From positions 115,955 through 168,663 of the forward strand of contig NZ_CGIH01000009.1 in the NCBI RefSeq assembly GCF_000983115.1: 52,709 bases of DNA. The letters run 5' to 3'. Below the pieces are notes generated by a model that saw nothing but the letters and a program-made list of their open reading frames with translations, was not told the origin of the DNA and searched no databases. Origin of the DNA: Syntrophomonas zehnderi OL-4. Its GTDB lineage: Bacteria; Bacillota; Syntrophomonadia; Syntrophomonadales; Syntrophomonadaceae. Shown here one piece after another: positions 1 to 9,116 of the stretch (position 1 is its first letter; each line of letters starts with the position of its first letter). The translations under genes were made by a program, and so were the position numbers.

Positions 1-199
1 TGACCATTCAAGTCAAATTATTCAAACCGAATTAAAGCATCATACCGAGGAGTTGATCGCAGGATTGGATGAAGAATCGCTATTGGAGCTGCAAAGATTT
101 TTAAGGTATCTGCATGCCCGCCAAACACTGGACAAGGACGACGAAACATCGTGTGGATTGGATATAAGCGTAAATCATAAGCAGGCAAAAACCAACTAG
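1..199 (+). CDS. XRE-family transcriptional regulator, C-terminal fragment (5' end outside window)
   Basis: The frame is open from base 2 to a TAG stop at 197-199 and gives about 65 residues beginning DHSSQIIQTELKHHTEELIA. The same peptide ends a second copy at 7742-8114, where it follows residues typical of the end of an XRE helix-turn-helix domain (MDTLVKLAAFFNVTLDYLVG). This piece is therefore the tail of a Cro/CI-type repressor whose DNA-binding domain lies left of the window. The tail is hydrophilic and charged, of unknown function. Whether this left copy is intact cannot be judged here. Confidence 0.6.
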   Translation, partial: DHSSQIIQTELKHHTEELIAGLDEESLLELQRFLRYLHARQTLDKDDETSCGLDISVNHKQAKTN

Positions 200-242
200 A
201 AATTCGGCAATATGTGACCGCTAGGTATCATGTTCTGCTTAA
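1..242 (+). repeat. Direct repeat, left copy (continues left of window)
   Basis: Bases 1-242 are identical to 7916-8157, with no mismatch when compared base by base. Identity stops at 243 against 8158. The left limit is unknown because the window starts inside the repeat. The repeat holds the 3' end of an XRE regulator gene and about 43 bases beyond its stop. Confidence 0.95.
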
Positions 243-251
243 TTATTACAG

Positions 252-286
252 AAAGGCCATATTCCAAATTATGAAATACGGCCTTT
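252..286 (+). terminator. Weak hairpin after the XRE fragment
   Basis: Arms AAAGGCC (252-258) and GGCCTTT (280-286) extend by a TATT/AATA pairing past one mismatch. The hairpin lies 53 bases after the XRE stop. The following sequence is A-rich with no clean T-run, so terminator function is uncertain. Confidence 0.35.
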
Positions 287-317
287 GCAAATAAAATTAT
301 AACACTATAAAAATTGA

Positions 318-346
318 ATTTCACCGGGAATCATCCCCGGTGAAAT
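318..346 (-). terminator. Probable terminator of the S-layer protein gene
   Basis: Perfect 11-base arms ATTTCACCGGG (318-328) and CCCGGTGAAAT (336-346) with a 7-base loop. On the minus strand the hairpin is followed by a short T-rich stretch, and it lies about 115 bases past the stop of the gene ending at 461. Confidence 0.6.
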
Positions 347-460
347 CCTGATTAATCCTTTTTGATTTCAGAATATAAAAATCATATGAGTACTCAGTAT
401 TGTTAATCAGTATCTTTTTTACACCTTACTTTTAATCCCTTACACCTTCCCCCTCACGCC

Positions 461-3400
461 TTACATTTTAAGCAGCTGGGCAATAATTACTGCTGCTTCA
501 GCCCGGCTGGTAAATCCCTGCGGGCGGAAGCTGTTATCAGGATAACCGCTCATGTAGGAGTTGCCTACTACGGCGGTTACGCCAGATAAGGCCCAAGGGG
601 AAACCTGCTTAGCATCATTGAAGCTGAGCACTTGGCCTCCGGCTTTCAGTTTTGCGGCCCGGGCAATGATGACTGCAGCTTGTTCCCGGGTCATTCTGTT
701 ATCGGGACCGAAGCTATTCTGGTCATAACCACTGATAATTCCATGGGCAGACGCAGTAGCAATACTGTCTTTAGCCCAGTGGCCAGCAGTATCTTTAAAC
801 ACCGTTCCTTGTTTAGACTCTAATTTTAAAGCTTTGACTAGCATAACGGTAAATTCGGCCCGGCTAACCTCTTTTTCGGGCTGGAAGCTGCCATTGGTAT
901 AGCCATTGATTACTCCGTTTTGTATAAGTTTGACTATACTGTCTTGGGCCCAGTGTCCGGCAATATCGCCAGGCAGCTTAAATTCCAGCTGTGGTTCCGG
1001 TGTGGGCACCTCTTCCTTTTCAACAGCTTTAGGAGTAGCAAAAACTGCGAATTTAGTAAAATGCTTCACCTGCCCGCTAACTTTGCCATTGCCCATATCT
1101 ACTTCAATATTGTCCAGTTCCACCCACTGGCCTTTCTCCTCGTCAAAGTAGCAGATTTTTATATCATATTTATCCGGGTCGATTTGTGACCTATTAAAAG
1201 ACATAGTAACAGTGACCGGCTTTGCAAAATTACCGGACTTATCCTTTACAATGTCCAAGACCTTGCTGATTAGTTGACTGTCGCCAGGTAGGCTCATCCC
1301 GGAAGTCAGAGCCGCTTCCCGCACCTGGACCCAGACATCGCTTTCCACAGCCCCGGCCGGGAAGGATAAGGCTACACCGCTATGGGAAACATTGCTGCCC
1401 GACGAGGTTACCAGAGTACCCGACGGTGTGGAACTACTGCTGCCACCGCCGGAGCTGCCCGGACTGGTATAAGCTGTCGCACTGATGGCGACGGTTTTCT
1501 GTGCAGTAGTTAAGCTTACCGCCCCCTTGCTCACGGTAACAGTGAAGGCGTAACTGCCATTTGTACCGCTGGGATTTGCGGCCGTACCTGCCACCGGTTG
1601 AGAATAGCTAACGGTGTTGACAGTGACGGTAACGCTGTTATTGCTCAGTGCTGCTATGGCAATAGCCCTTATCGCCGCCTTAATGGCCGCCTCACTGGTG
1701 GCTGCCCCCTGGCTAATACTGCCGTAGGTTGCGTTTTCCACCTCAGTCAGGGCTTTACCCACGATTATATTGTCGGGGTCGGCTGTCTCGATTATTAATA
1801 TGTCAATGCTTCTGCTGTCACTTGCGACACCCTTACTAAGCGCTACGTCATACTCGCCGGTGCCGCTGTTGTAGGTAACCATTGCGGCCACGCCCTCGGC
1901 ATCGGGGACAGCTGCCAGCAGGCCGTTCACATAGCTTTGCACCGCCGCTGTTTTAGCGGCCTGATCCGCACCGGCTGGCACCGTAACCGTACCGTCTCCC
2001 AGTGCCGCCTTGGCTGCCGCCACGCGCTGGGCGTCCGTAAGGGGAGCAACATATTCATTAGCCACCACCCGCACGATAAAGGTCTTGGTGTCAACTGCCG
2101 CGCCTTTGGTGAAGGTTGCGGTCAGATAGACGACCTGATCGCCCTGTTCAAAGGTAGGTCTGGTGACATTACCATTGTTTGATATAACGGTCGGTTTGCT
2201 GCTGTGCCAGCTTATGTCCACGGTCAGGGCTCCGCTGCCGGGCGGCACGTCAGTTGGAGCGCTTAAGGCGGTCATAAGATTCATGCCTCTGCTGATTTGA
2301 CCTCCATCATTATCCGCATTGTGCTTCAGTTTGTCAAAGTACAAAACCGACTTGGCGATGGCCACGTCATGGGCATCGGCTTCATTGGACACGGCGGCCA
2401 TGTCGGATTTGAGCACCAGCCCGCTTGCTCCTACCGCCATAAAGCAGTTATTGCCCGCGGTGACGCCCTTCAGATCAGTATAAAAATCATTCTCGTAAGA
2501 ATGGGGGTTTTGTTCCAGTCCGGAGGGCTGGCGGTACCAGGTGGTGCCGCCGTCTGCCGAGGCAATGATATTGCCCAGATCGCCTACGGCAATGAAATTG
2601 CCGCCACCGTAGGCTATGCTTCTGTTGTACTGATCAAAATCGCTCTTGACAATCGTCCAACTGCTGCCCTGGTCATCAGACAGATAGATTGCCCCGGAAC
2701 CGCCCACCGCCGCGAACTTACCGCCGGCGTAGATCAGGTCGCGGGGATATCCGCTGAAGGAACCGGCTGCCGTCCAGGTTGCACCATCGGCGGAGGTAAA
2801 TGCCGCACCGTTTCTGGTCAGGGTAATAAAGACCCCGTCTCCAAAAGCGACCGTGCTAAGTGATACGATAATATTAGAAGGGAGAATGATGTTCCACGTC
2901 TTAGCGTCAACGGAGGTAAGTATGACTCTTTCCCAGATATTGTCCCCGCCCACAACGACATACTTGCCGCTGCCATCGAAAGCAATTCCATAGAGTTCCA
3001 GATTCGTTCCCGAGGTTTGAGCCGTCCAGCTTGCGCCATCGGATGAGGTAAGAATAGTCCCGTTCTTACCCACGGCGATAAATTGACCGCCCAGAAAATC
3101 CACCTTGTTCAGGTTTTGAGTAGTTCCGGAGGTTTGAATGGTCCAGGTGACTCCGTCCCCAGAGGTCTGGATGGTTCCTGCTTCACCCACCGCCACATAG
3201 AGGTCGCTACCGTTATAGGCCACGTCGTTTAAGGTATTGGTGGAGCCTTTGGTCATATAATTCCAACTTGTTGGTCCGTCACTGGATCTATAGATGTTGC
3301 CCATGCCGTTCGTAGCCACCCAGCTGGTGTCGTTGGAGGCCAGGGTGTTAAAGCCGGGCAGTCCGCTCGCCGTATTGTCGCTCCAGGCGGAGCCGTTGGT

Positions 3401-5707
3401 CGAAGTGGCGGCATAGGCGCTGTATCCGGAATGGGTGCGACCTACCGCAACGAATTTGCCTCCCGCATATTTAACCGCATAAAGGCTTGAAAACGTAAGT
3501 GCGGAGGCATCCTGCGGTGACCAGATAGTTCCGTTAGGAGAGGTACAGATAAACGGGGGCCCGCTGTCCTTTCCGCCCACGGCTACGAAATTACCGCCGC
3601 CGTAAGCTACATCACGTATATAGTTATTGGCATCGGTATAAGGGAATTCCCAGTTCACACCGTCCGCAGAGGTCATGATTCCGCCCTTATCCTGACCCGT
3701 GTCGGAACCCATTCCGACCGCTACGAATTTGCCGTCCGCATAGGTTATGGATTGGAGATAATAGGATTTTTTATCAGGATAAACCGGCACAATGGTTTGC
3801 CAACTGGCGCCATTGTCGTTGGAAACCATGATTTTCCCGGGTCTGCCTACCGCCACGAATTTGCCGTCGCCAAAAGCCACGTCCCGCAGGTTGTGGGGGA
3901 TGGCCGCTTTCTCTGTCCAGGTCGTGCCGTCCGTGGAAGTGTAAATCGCGCTGGCGTATTCGTCCAGCCGGCCGACCAGCATATAGGTGCCGTCTCCATA
4001 GGTGATGCCTTCCAGTCTAAGCAGGTTGGCCGGGTTCCCTATATTTATTTTCTCCCAGTTGACGCCTTCCTCAGACCTCAGCAGAGTACCGTTTTCGCCC
4101 ACAGCCCAGAATTTGCCATCAAGTACCTTCATATTGATTATCCGGCTGGAGCTCGGCAAAGGAGATGAGTAGCTCCACACCGGATTGCCGGTAGTGCCTG
4201 CCGGAGCCGTGGTGTAGCTGTACCCAGGGCTGGCCGCCGATTCCGGGCTGTCACTGTTAGTCGTACCGTTTCCTACCGCTATGACTTTGAAAGTGTAGGT
4301 ACCGGTTGTGGTAATATCCGCAGTAAAATCATGTTCCAGCGTGTCGGACGCAACGCTGGCCGCACTGCCCTGCGCTGTGCCACCCTTATAGAGCTGCACG
4401 CTGTAGCTTGCCGCTGCTGTAACTGCATTCCACTTCGCCTTACCGGGCGTCGTGGTATCCCAGACGAGGCCGGTAGGTGCAGCGAGAGGAGTAAGCGAGG
4501 CTGCCGTCACCGTAACCGGCAGGGTCAGCTTAAAGGTTTGCCCGCTGGCGCTCCCTGTTCCCGCGGCGGTCAACACCAGCTTGTAACTGCCTGACTCCGT
4601 AGGGGTCATATTTACAGTTGCCGTACTTCCCGAACCATTCACAGTCGCTCCTAACTTAGCATCGGTGCTGTCGTCAACTGCAAAGGCCACTTTTTCAGAT
4701 CCACCCTCGTAGGCACCCGTCAGTTGTACACTGGACAGCTGATTCTGAGTTGCAGTTAGTGGAACAGCAGGAAGTGAGGTGAGGAAACTTCGTAATTGAC
4801 CACTGTCCGAATAACTAACACCGCTAGCGGACAGGGTAATATCGTCGCCACTGCTACGATCAATGTGAATAATGCCGTTTCCGTTCGTTGTCACTTTGCC
4901 GTTAAATGTGCCTCCGGTCAAGGTAGTAGTCTTTGAACAGGATAATGCATGGCTGGCATTAAAAATGCCGCCGGAAATACTGATATTAGCCGTTGAGCCC
5001 GTTCCTACGGACACGGCATAATAGTTAGCATTGATATTACCATTGCTAATGGTAGTAGTCCTATCCATTACTCGGATGCCATTTTGAACGTTGGTTGTAC
5101 TGCCGATTGTCCCACCGCTGACATTCAACGTTCCATAGCTATTGATTGCATTTGTCGTACCGGTAACCGTACCGCTGGTTACGGTTACTGTCCCCGCACT
5201 ATTGTCGTTATTAATTCCGGTATGACTGCTCTCAACCGTACCGCCATTGATGGTGATCGTACCGCCGTTATTTTTAATAGCCCCGGAGCTGCTTGAGCCG
5301 GTTTGCCTCACCGCAGCACTTCCGTCCAGGGTGAAGCTTCCTGTTCCTGCTACTTCAATGACTGAAGTACCGCTGCCCGTAACCTCCAAATCGCCGTTAA
5401 TGGTCACTGTTTGCCCCGCGGGAATGGTAATGCTGTTTGCCAGCGCATCCAGCGTTTTTCCGACGGACGAGGTAAGGGTGATATTTTGTCCAATGCTTAA
5501 ATTTCCGCTAGTCAGACTGATGTCCTCATCAATACTGATCGTATAACCCGCATAAACTGCATTAGCTACAGTGTCTATTAACCCTTGTTCAGTCGTAACA
5601 CTAATAGTATCCGAATCGGCCACCGCTGCTCCGCCCGGCCATAGCATGAAAAGCATGGCTATGTTCAATATAATTGACCAGCTTTTAAATTTTCTTTTAA
5701 AAGACAT
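461..5707 (-). CDS. Large secreted S-layer-homology (SLH) domain protein
   Basis: A cell-surface protein of 1748 residues from the chosen start MSFKRKFKSW. An AGGAGG site eight to ten bases upstream supports that ATG over one nine codons earlier. The N-terminus is a signal peptide ending near AAVADS. In order: a Gly/Thr/Ser-rich parallel beta-helix-like stretch (about 40-310), a fibronectin-III-like domain (about 400-500), a long run of beta-propeller-type repeats with the core GxFxAVGxxGxIxxSxDGxxW (about 515-1165), Ig-like segments rich in TVTVN (about 1170-1430), a ZU5-like domain (about 1440-1560) and three SLH motifs to the C-terminus. SLH domains normally bind pyruvylated secondary cell-wall polymer, so the protein is predicted to sit on the cell wall. 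The ligand of the propeller region is unknown. Confidence 0.9.
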   Translation of the reverse strand: MSFKRKFKSWSIILNIAMLFMLWPGGAAVADSDTISVTTEQGLIDTVANAVYAGYTISIDEDISLTSGNLSIGQNITLTSSVGKTLDALANSITIPAGQTVTINGDLEVTGSGTSVIEVAGTGSFTLDGSAAVRQTGSSSSGAIKNNGGTITINGGTVESSHTGINNDNSAGTVTVTSGTVTGTTNAINSYGTLNVSGGTIGSTTNVQNGIRVMDRTTTISNGNINANYYAVSVGTGSTANISISGGIFNASHALSCSKTTTLTGGTFNGKVTTNGNGIIHIDRSSGDDITLSASGVSYSDSGQLRSFLTSLPAVPLTATQNQLSSVQLTGAYEGGSEKVAFAVDDSTDAKLGATVNGSGSTATVNMTPTESGSYKLVLTAAGTGSASGQTFKLTLPVTVTAASLTPLAAPTGLVWDTTTPGKAKWNAVTAAASYSVQLYKGGTAQGSAASVASDTLEHDFTADITTTGTYTFKVIAVGNGTTNSDSPESAASPGYSYTTAPAGTTGNPVWSYSSPLPSSSRIINMKVLDGKFWAVGENGTLLRSEEGVNWEKINIGNPANLLRLEGITYGDGTYMLVGRLDEYASAIYTSTDGTTWTEKAAIPHNLRDVAFGDGKFVAVGRPGKIMVSNDNGASWQTIVPVYPDKKSYYLQSITYADGKFVAVGMGSDTGQDKGGIMTSADGVNWEFPYTDANNYIRDVAYGGGNFVAVGGKDSGPPFICTSPNGTIWSPQDASALTFSSLYAVKYAGGKFVAVGRTHSGYSAYAATSTNGSAWSDNTASGLPGFNTLASNDTSWVATNGMGNIYRSSDGPTSWNYMTKGSTNTLNDVAYNGSDLYVAVGEAGTIQTSGDGVTWTIQTSGTTQNLNKVDFLGGQFIAVGKNGTILTSSDGASWTAQTSGTNLELYGIAFDGSGKYVVVGGDNIWERVILTSVDAKTWNIILPSNIIVSLSTVAFGDGVFITLTRNGAAFTSADGATWTAAGSFSGYPRDLIYAGGKFAAVGGSGAIYLSDDQGSSWTIVKSDFDQYNRSIAYGGGNFIAVGDLGNIIASADGGTTWYRQPSGLEQNPHSYENDFYTDLKGVTAGNNCFMAVGASGLVLKSDMAAVSNEADAHDVAIAKSVLYFDKLKHNADNDGGQISRGMNLMTALSAPTDVPPGSGALTVDISWHSSKPTVISNNGNVTRPTFEQGDQVVYLTATFTKGAAVDTKTFIVRVVANEYVAPLTDAQRVAAAKAALGDGTVTVPAGADQAAKTAAVQSYVNGLLAAVPDAEGVAAMVTYNSGTGEYDVALSKGVASDSRSIDILIIETADPDNIIVGKALTEVENATYGSISQGAATSEAAIKAAIRAIAIAALSNNSVTVTVNTVSYSQPVAGTAANPSGTNGSYAFTVTVSKGAVSLTTAQKTVAISATAYTSPGSSGGGSSSSTPSGTLVTSSGSNVSHSGVALSFPAGAVESDVWVQVREAALTSGMSLPGDSQLISKVLDIVKDKSGNFAKPVTVTMSFNRSQIDPDKYDIKICYFDEEKGQWVELDNIEVDMGNGKVSGQVKHFTKFAVFATPKAVEKEEVPTPEPQLEFKLPGDIAGHWAQDSIVKLIQNGVINGYTNGSFQPEKEVSRAEFTVMLVKALKLESKQGTVFKDTAGHWAKDSIATASAHGIISGYDQNSFGPDNRMTREQAAVIIARAAKLKAGGQVLSFNDAKQVSPWALSGVTAVVGNSYMSGYPDNSFRPQGFTSRAEAAVIIAQLLKM

Positions 5708-5950
5708 TTTGATAATTCCTCCTCTTCCCTTCACAGAATTTGATTAATCTTTCTATATGTTTCCTTTCTAAACATACGGTTGGCTTTACTTATCACACCG
5801 CTTGCTCCCCAACGGTGACCGGGTAGAAAACTGGACAAATACCGTTTTTTTGAAATTCGATTCATATTAATTGTAGGAAAAAAGTAAAGCATCCGAATAG
5901 TTAATCAGTGCTCAAAATCATTCAATTATGCGCATATTTCTAAAACACGG
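5708..5950. other. Intergenic region before the S-layer gene
   Basis: No gene is seen. On the minus strand it holds the ribosome binding site of the S-layer gene (complement of 5718-5723). An imperfect inverted repeat around CACCG/CGGTG lies near 5790-5820. I compared this leader by eye with c-di-GMP riboswitches and could not match it. Confidence 0.4.
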
Positions 5951-5990
5951 CAAAAGCCCTGGTATCCGGTGCCAGATACCAGGGCTTTTG
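5951..5990 (-). terminator. Strong terminator of the AraC-family gene
   Basis: Perfect 16-base arms (5951-5966 and 5975-5990, core AAAGCCCTGGTATC) with an 8-base loop. The hairpin lies 7 bases past the stop of the regulator gene ending at 5998. The arm ends in TTTTG on both strands, so it could act bidirectionally. Confidence 0.85.
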
Positions 5991-5997
5991 TAGGAGC

Positions 5998-7599
5998 TTA
6001 TTTATTCATAGTTTTTCGGTATTGAGAGGGGGTCATGCCTACCCGTTTTTTAAAAAACCGGGCAAAATTGCCAGGATATCGGAAACCACAGGAGATGAAC
6101 GCCTGGGCAATATTGAGGTTTTTATTCCGCAAGGCTTCTTTAAGGTGAGTTATTTTTATTTCCTGATAATAACTATACGGGGTCATACCCGTATGTTTTT
6201 TAAACTGCCGTACCAGGTGAGAAGGGCTTAATCCAGCCGCTTCAGCCAGGTTAGCCAGATTGAATTCCTCCCGCCAATGGTTTTCCAGATATTCCCTGGA
6301 TTTGGCGATGTCAGCTCTGCCCTGATAAATTCTTCTGGTAAAAAAAATACTCATCACATAGGCCATTTCACCATCGGCATTTAATATCGGAAAGTTTAAA
6401 ATGTCACTGTAGACTGCCTCTATATCATAAACAGCACTGCGGGTTTTATACCATTCCCAAAAATTCTCCAGGGGAATGCGGATATCGGGAATCATAACAA
6501 CTTCTCCCCGAAAGGTTCTTTGGATGTAGTCCCTAAGCCCAAACTGTTCATTGACAAAGGGGTCATTAATCAGATTGTATTTTCCCATAATCTGCGAGGT
6601 ATCCAAGACATTCCACATTCTGAGCACCGCATCGTTAACGAAAGCTATATCACCGTTAGGCTTGAATATCTGAATAGGAATAGGGAAAAGCTCGGCAGTT
6701 TGAAAAAGCCGTTTTTCTGTTTCATATTCAGAGTACTGAGAAGTCAGCCGCAAAGGGCCGGGCACCCCGGCCGCTTTTTCCCCTACACCCATATTTCGCG
6801 GTTTATCACCCGGTTCATTAGGCAAAGTCTTGCGGTATTGAGACGGGGTCAACCCTCCGGTCTTTATTTTGAAAGCTTTGGCAAAACAGCCGCCGTAATC
6901 CGCACCACATGAGGCAAAAGCTTCCCGGATGCTAAGGCTGGTATCACTCAGAGCCTCTTTGATCTTTCCTACCTTAATTTCCTGATAATAGCTATAAGGT
7001 GTCATGCCGATAAAGCGTTTGAACAGCCGCGCCAGATGATGGCGGCTCAGGCCGACATGCCGGGCAATTTCGTCCAGGTCAAAATCATCCAGCCAGTGGG
7101 TGTCAATATATTCTCTCGCCTTGATAACGTCTAATCCTGACTGATAAACGCGCTTAGTCATAAATAATGTAACAACATAAGCCAGCGCCCCATCCTCATT
7201 CCACAAAGGAAAACTGGTAATATCTTGGTACATATCTTCTTCTGTGAATTTACTTGGCTGAGACTGATAACGGTAGCTGATTTCTTCAAAAGGTATTCTG
7301 ATATTATAATATGAAAGAATCTCACCAGAAAACACCCGGCGCAAATAGTCGCTAAAGCCTAGTTGGTTATTAATATAGGGGTCTTGCAAAATATTGAGCT
7401 TACCTACAATTTCTAAAGGATCGGGAAGGTTAAAGAATTCTAAAAATACGCTGTTCACAAACAGGCTGACTCCCTCCGAAGAAAACACCTCGGTAGGGAA
7501 AGGAAAAAGCTCCAAGACCGCAAACAGGAAATCCTGCTGCTCAGCAAGCGGGGAAAAAGATGAATCAGCTAGTTGGTTATGTAAGTCATGCTCACTCAT
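5998..7599 (-). CDS. Tandem PAS-AraC, PAS-AraC transcriptional regulator
   Basis: A 533-residue protein built from two similar halves. Each half has a PAS-like sensor segment (about 20-150 and 290-425; shared patterns LFPFPTEVF / LFPIPIQIF and NxPxxNxQLGFxDYL / NxPxVNEQFGLRDYI). Each is followed by an AraC/XylS-type DNA-binding domain (about 160-265 and 430-530; shared GMTPYSYYQEIKV/I and TPSQYRKT). AraC proteins normally carry one such DNA-binding domain, so this looks like an internal duplication. The first domain has degenerate spots (GADYGGCFAKAFK where GFxxxxxFxRxFK is usual). It is a predicted cytoplasmic regulator; signal and targets are unknown. It lies upstream of the S-layer gene in the same direction but is separated from it by a strong terminator. 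Confidence 0.85.
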   Translation of the reverse strand: MSEHDLHNQLADSSFSPLAEQQDFLFAVLELFPFPTEVFSSEGVSLFVNSVFLEFFNLPDPLEIVGKLNILQDPYINNQLGFSDYLRRVFSGEILSYYNIRIPFEEISYRYQSQPSKFTEEDMYQDITSFPLWNEDGALAYVVTLFMTKRVYQSGLDVIKAREYIDTHWLDDFDLDEIARHVGLSRHHLARLFKRFIGMTPYSYYQEIKVGKIKEALSDTSLSIREAFASCGADYGGCFAKAFKIKTGGLTPSQYRKTLPNEPGDKPRNMGVGEKAAGVPGPLRLTSQYSEYETEKRLFQTAELFPIPIQIFKPNGDIAFVNDAVLRMWNVLDTSQIMGKYNLINDPFVNEQFGLRDYIQRTFRGEVVMIPDIRIPLENFWEWYKTRSAVYDIEAVYSDILNFPILNADGEMAYVMSIFFTRRIYQGRADIAKSREYLENHWREEFNLANLAEAAGLSPSHLVRQFKKHTGMTPYSYYQEIKITHLKEALRNKNLNIAQAFISCGFRYPGNFARFFKKRVGMTPSQYRKTMNK

Positions 7600-7715
7600 T
7601 GACTTAGTGTCCTTTTCCGGTTAAAAATATATTTAATATAATATCGGTTTTTTACCAGTTTTCAACCACTCGTTTTTATGTCTTTCCTCTCATTTGCCCA
7701 CTTGATAAAAAAGGT

Positions 7716-7744
7716 GGGAACAATCTCAAAATGAGATTGTTCCC
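7716..7744. repeat. Perfect 13-base palindrome at the truncated end of the XRE copy
   Basis: Arms GGGAACAATCTCA (7716-7728) and TGAGATTGTTCCC (7732-7744) with the loop AAA. It ends where recognisable XRE coding sequence begins. It could be an operator, a terminator relic or a mobile-element end; no T-run follows. Confidence 0.6.
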
Positions 7745-8114
7745 GGCCATGGACACCCTGGTTAAGTTGGCTGCATTTTTTAATGTAACTTTGGATTACT
7801 TGGTCGGCATATCTGATATACCCCGCCCCTTTGAAGATAATGTTAACCCGGCAGCTCCCGAACCAACAGCAGAGCACCCAAAACACTTAAAAAAATCAAC
7901 GCCCCCTATGCAAGTTGACCATTCAAGTCAAATTATTCAAACCGAATTAAAGCATCATACCGAGGAGTTGATCGCAGGATTGGATGAAGAATCGCTATTG
8001 GAGCTGCAAAGATTTTTAAGGTATCTGCATGCCCGCCAAACACTGGACAAGGACGACGAAACATCGTGTGGATTGGATATAAGCGTAAATCATAAGCAGG
8101 CAAAAACCAACTAG
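7742..8114 (+). pseudogene. 5'-truncated XRE-family regulator gene
   Basis: The readable frame gives about 124 residues starting at the last helix of a Cro/CI-type domain (MDTLVKLAAFFNVTLDYLVG) and then a charged, proline-containing tail ending HKQAKTN. The first three to four helices are absent: upstream in-frame sequence does not resemble a helix-turn-helix, and a 13-base palindrome abuts the junction. An ATG at 7731 lies inside that palindrome without a good ribosome binding site. Without the recognition helix the product cannot bind DNA as a normal XRE repressor. The last 198 coding bases duplicate bases 2-199. Confidence 0.7.
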
Positions 8115-8157
8115 AAATTCGGCAATATGTGACCGCTAGGTATCATGTTCTGCTTAA
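7916..8157 (+). repeat. Direct repeat, right copy
   Basis: Identical over 242 bases to 1-242. The two copies flank 7.7 kb holding the S-layer and AraC-family genes. Complete identity implies a recent duplication or ongoing gene conversion. Confidence 0.95.
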
Positions 8158-8226
8158 CGTGAAGGGACTTTGGTAACCTTAAGGGAAAGGATGCTGCCGT
8201 TTAGCATTGCGTTATCGTATAATATC

Positions 8227-9033
8227 CTACATCAGCAAAAGACTCAGGGCCATAACCATCATTCCAGCGATCATTCCGTATATAGCATGATGGTTTTCGC
8301 CATATTCCCTGGCTGCAGGCAGAAGCCCGTCCAAAGATATAAACACCATTATCCCGGCGATGGCGGCAAATAAAAGAGCCAGCAGGGCCTCGCTTAAAAA
8401 CGGAAGCAATATTAAATAGGCGATTAATGCCCCTAGCGGCTCCGAAAGTCCCGAAAGAAAGGAATACAAAAAGGCTTTACGTTTGTCTCCGGTAGCATAA
8501 TATACAGGTACTGATATCGCAATACCCTCGGGTATGTTGTGTATAGCAATAGCTAGAGCAATAACTATACCTACCGAGGGATCATGCAATACCGAAACAA
8601 ATGTAGCCATTCCTTCAGGGAAATTGTGTATGGCTATCGCCATCGCTGTCATAATGCCTAGGCGCATAAGCGCGTCAGGATTAACCTGGGCGACTGGATC
8701 ATGGGTTCCTTCGATTAATTTCGGTTCATGCGGATTTTCATACTCAGGTACAAGTTTGTCTATCAATGCAATCAATATCATACCGGCAAAAAAAGCGCCG
8801 GTAACCGCCCATAATCCCTGTTTCCCCCAGATATTTACGCCAATTTCCTGTGCCTCGGCCAATAATTCCACCATGGCAACATATATCATCACTCCGGCCG
8901 AAAATCCCAAAGCGACTGACAAAAAGGTGGTATTAGTTCTTTTGGCAAAAAAGGCAATTAGGCTGCCTATTCCAGTGGATAAACCAGCCAGAGCCGTTAG
9001 AATAAAAGCCAATGTTACGTTATCAATTGACAT
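8227..9033 (-). CDS. zupT: ZIP-family divalent metal transporter (ZupT-like)
   Basis: A 268-residue integral membrane protein with about eight hydrophobic segments. It carries the paired ZIP metal-site motifs HNFPEGMATF (helix IV) and HNIPEGIAIS (helix V), which ligate Zn2+ or Fe2+ in this family. Length and motifs match bacterial ZupT/GufA proteins, which import Zn2+, and often Fe2+ and Mn2+, across the cytoplasmic membrane. A ribosome binding site (CGGAG) precedes the ATG. It lies 83 bases downstream of feoB on the same strand with no clear terminator between, so it may be co-transcribed with the iron uptake genes. Substrate preference cannot be read from the sequence. Confidence 0.9.
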   Translation of the reverse strand: MSIDNVTLAFILTALAGLSTGIGSLIAFFAKRTNTTFLSVALGFSAGVMIYVAMVELLAEAQEIGVNIWGKQGLWAVTGAFFAGMILIALIDKLVPEYENPHEPKLIEGTHDPVAQVNPDALMRLGIMTAMAIAIHNFPEGMATFVSVLHDPSVGIVIALAIAIHNIPEGIAISVPVYYATGDKRKAFLYSFLSGLSEPLGALIAYLILLPFLSEALLALLFAAIAGIMVFISLDGLLPAAREYGENHHAIYGMIAGMMVMALSLLLM

Positions 9034-9116
9034 ATCTGATTCTCCGTATTTTAAATTAACCTATCCATGTTATGATAACGTTTCTCAGGATTATTTGTCT
9101 AGCAGGAAACGCCTTA

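Noticed and set aside
5708-5950. c-di-GMP riboswitch in the S-layer gene leader.
   Set aside because: The leader has an inverted repeat and GTGATAAG-type wording, but the conserved aptamer core and tetraloop are missing.
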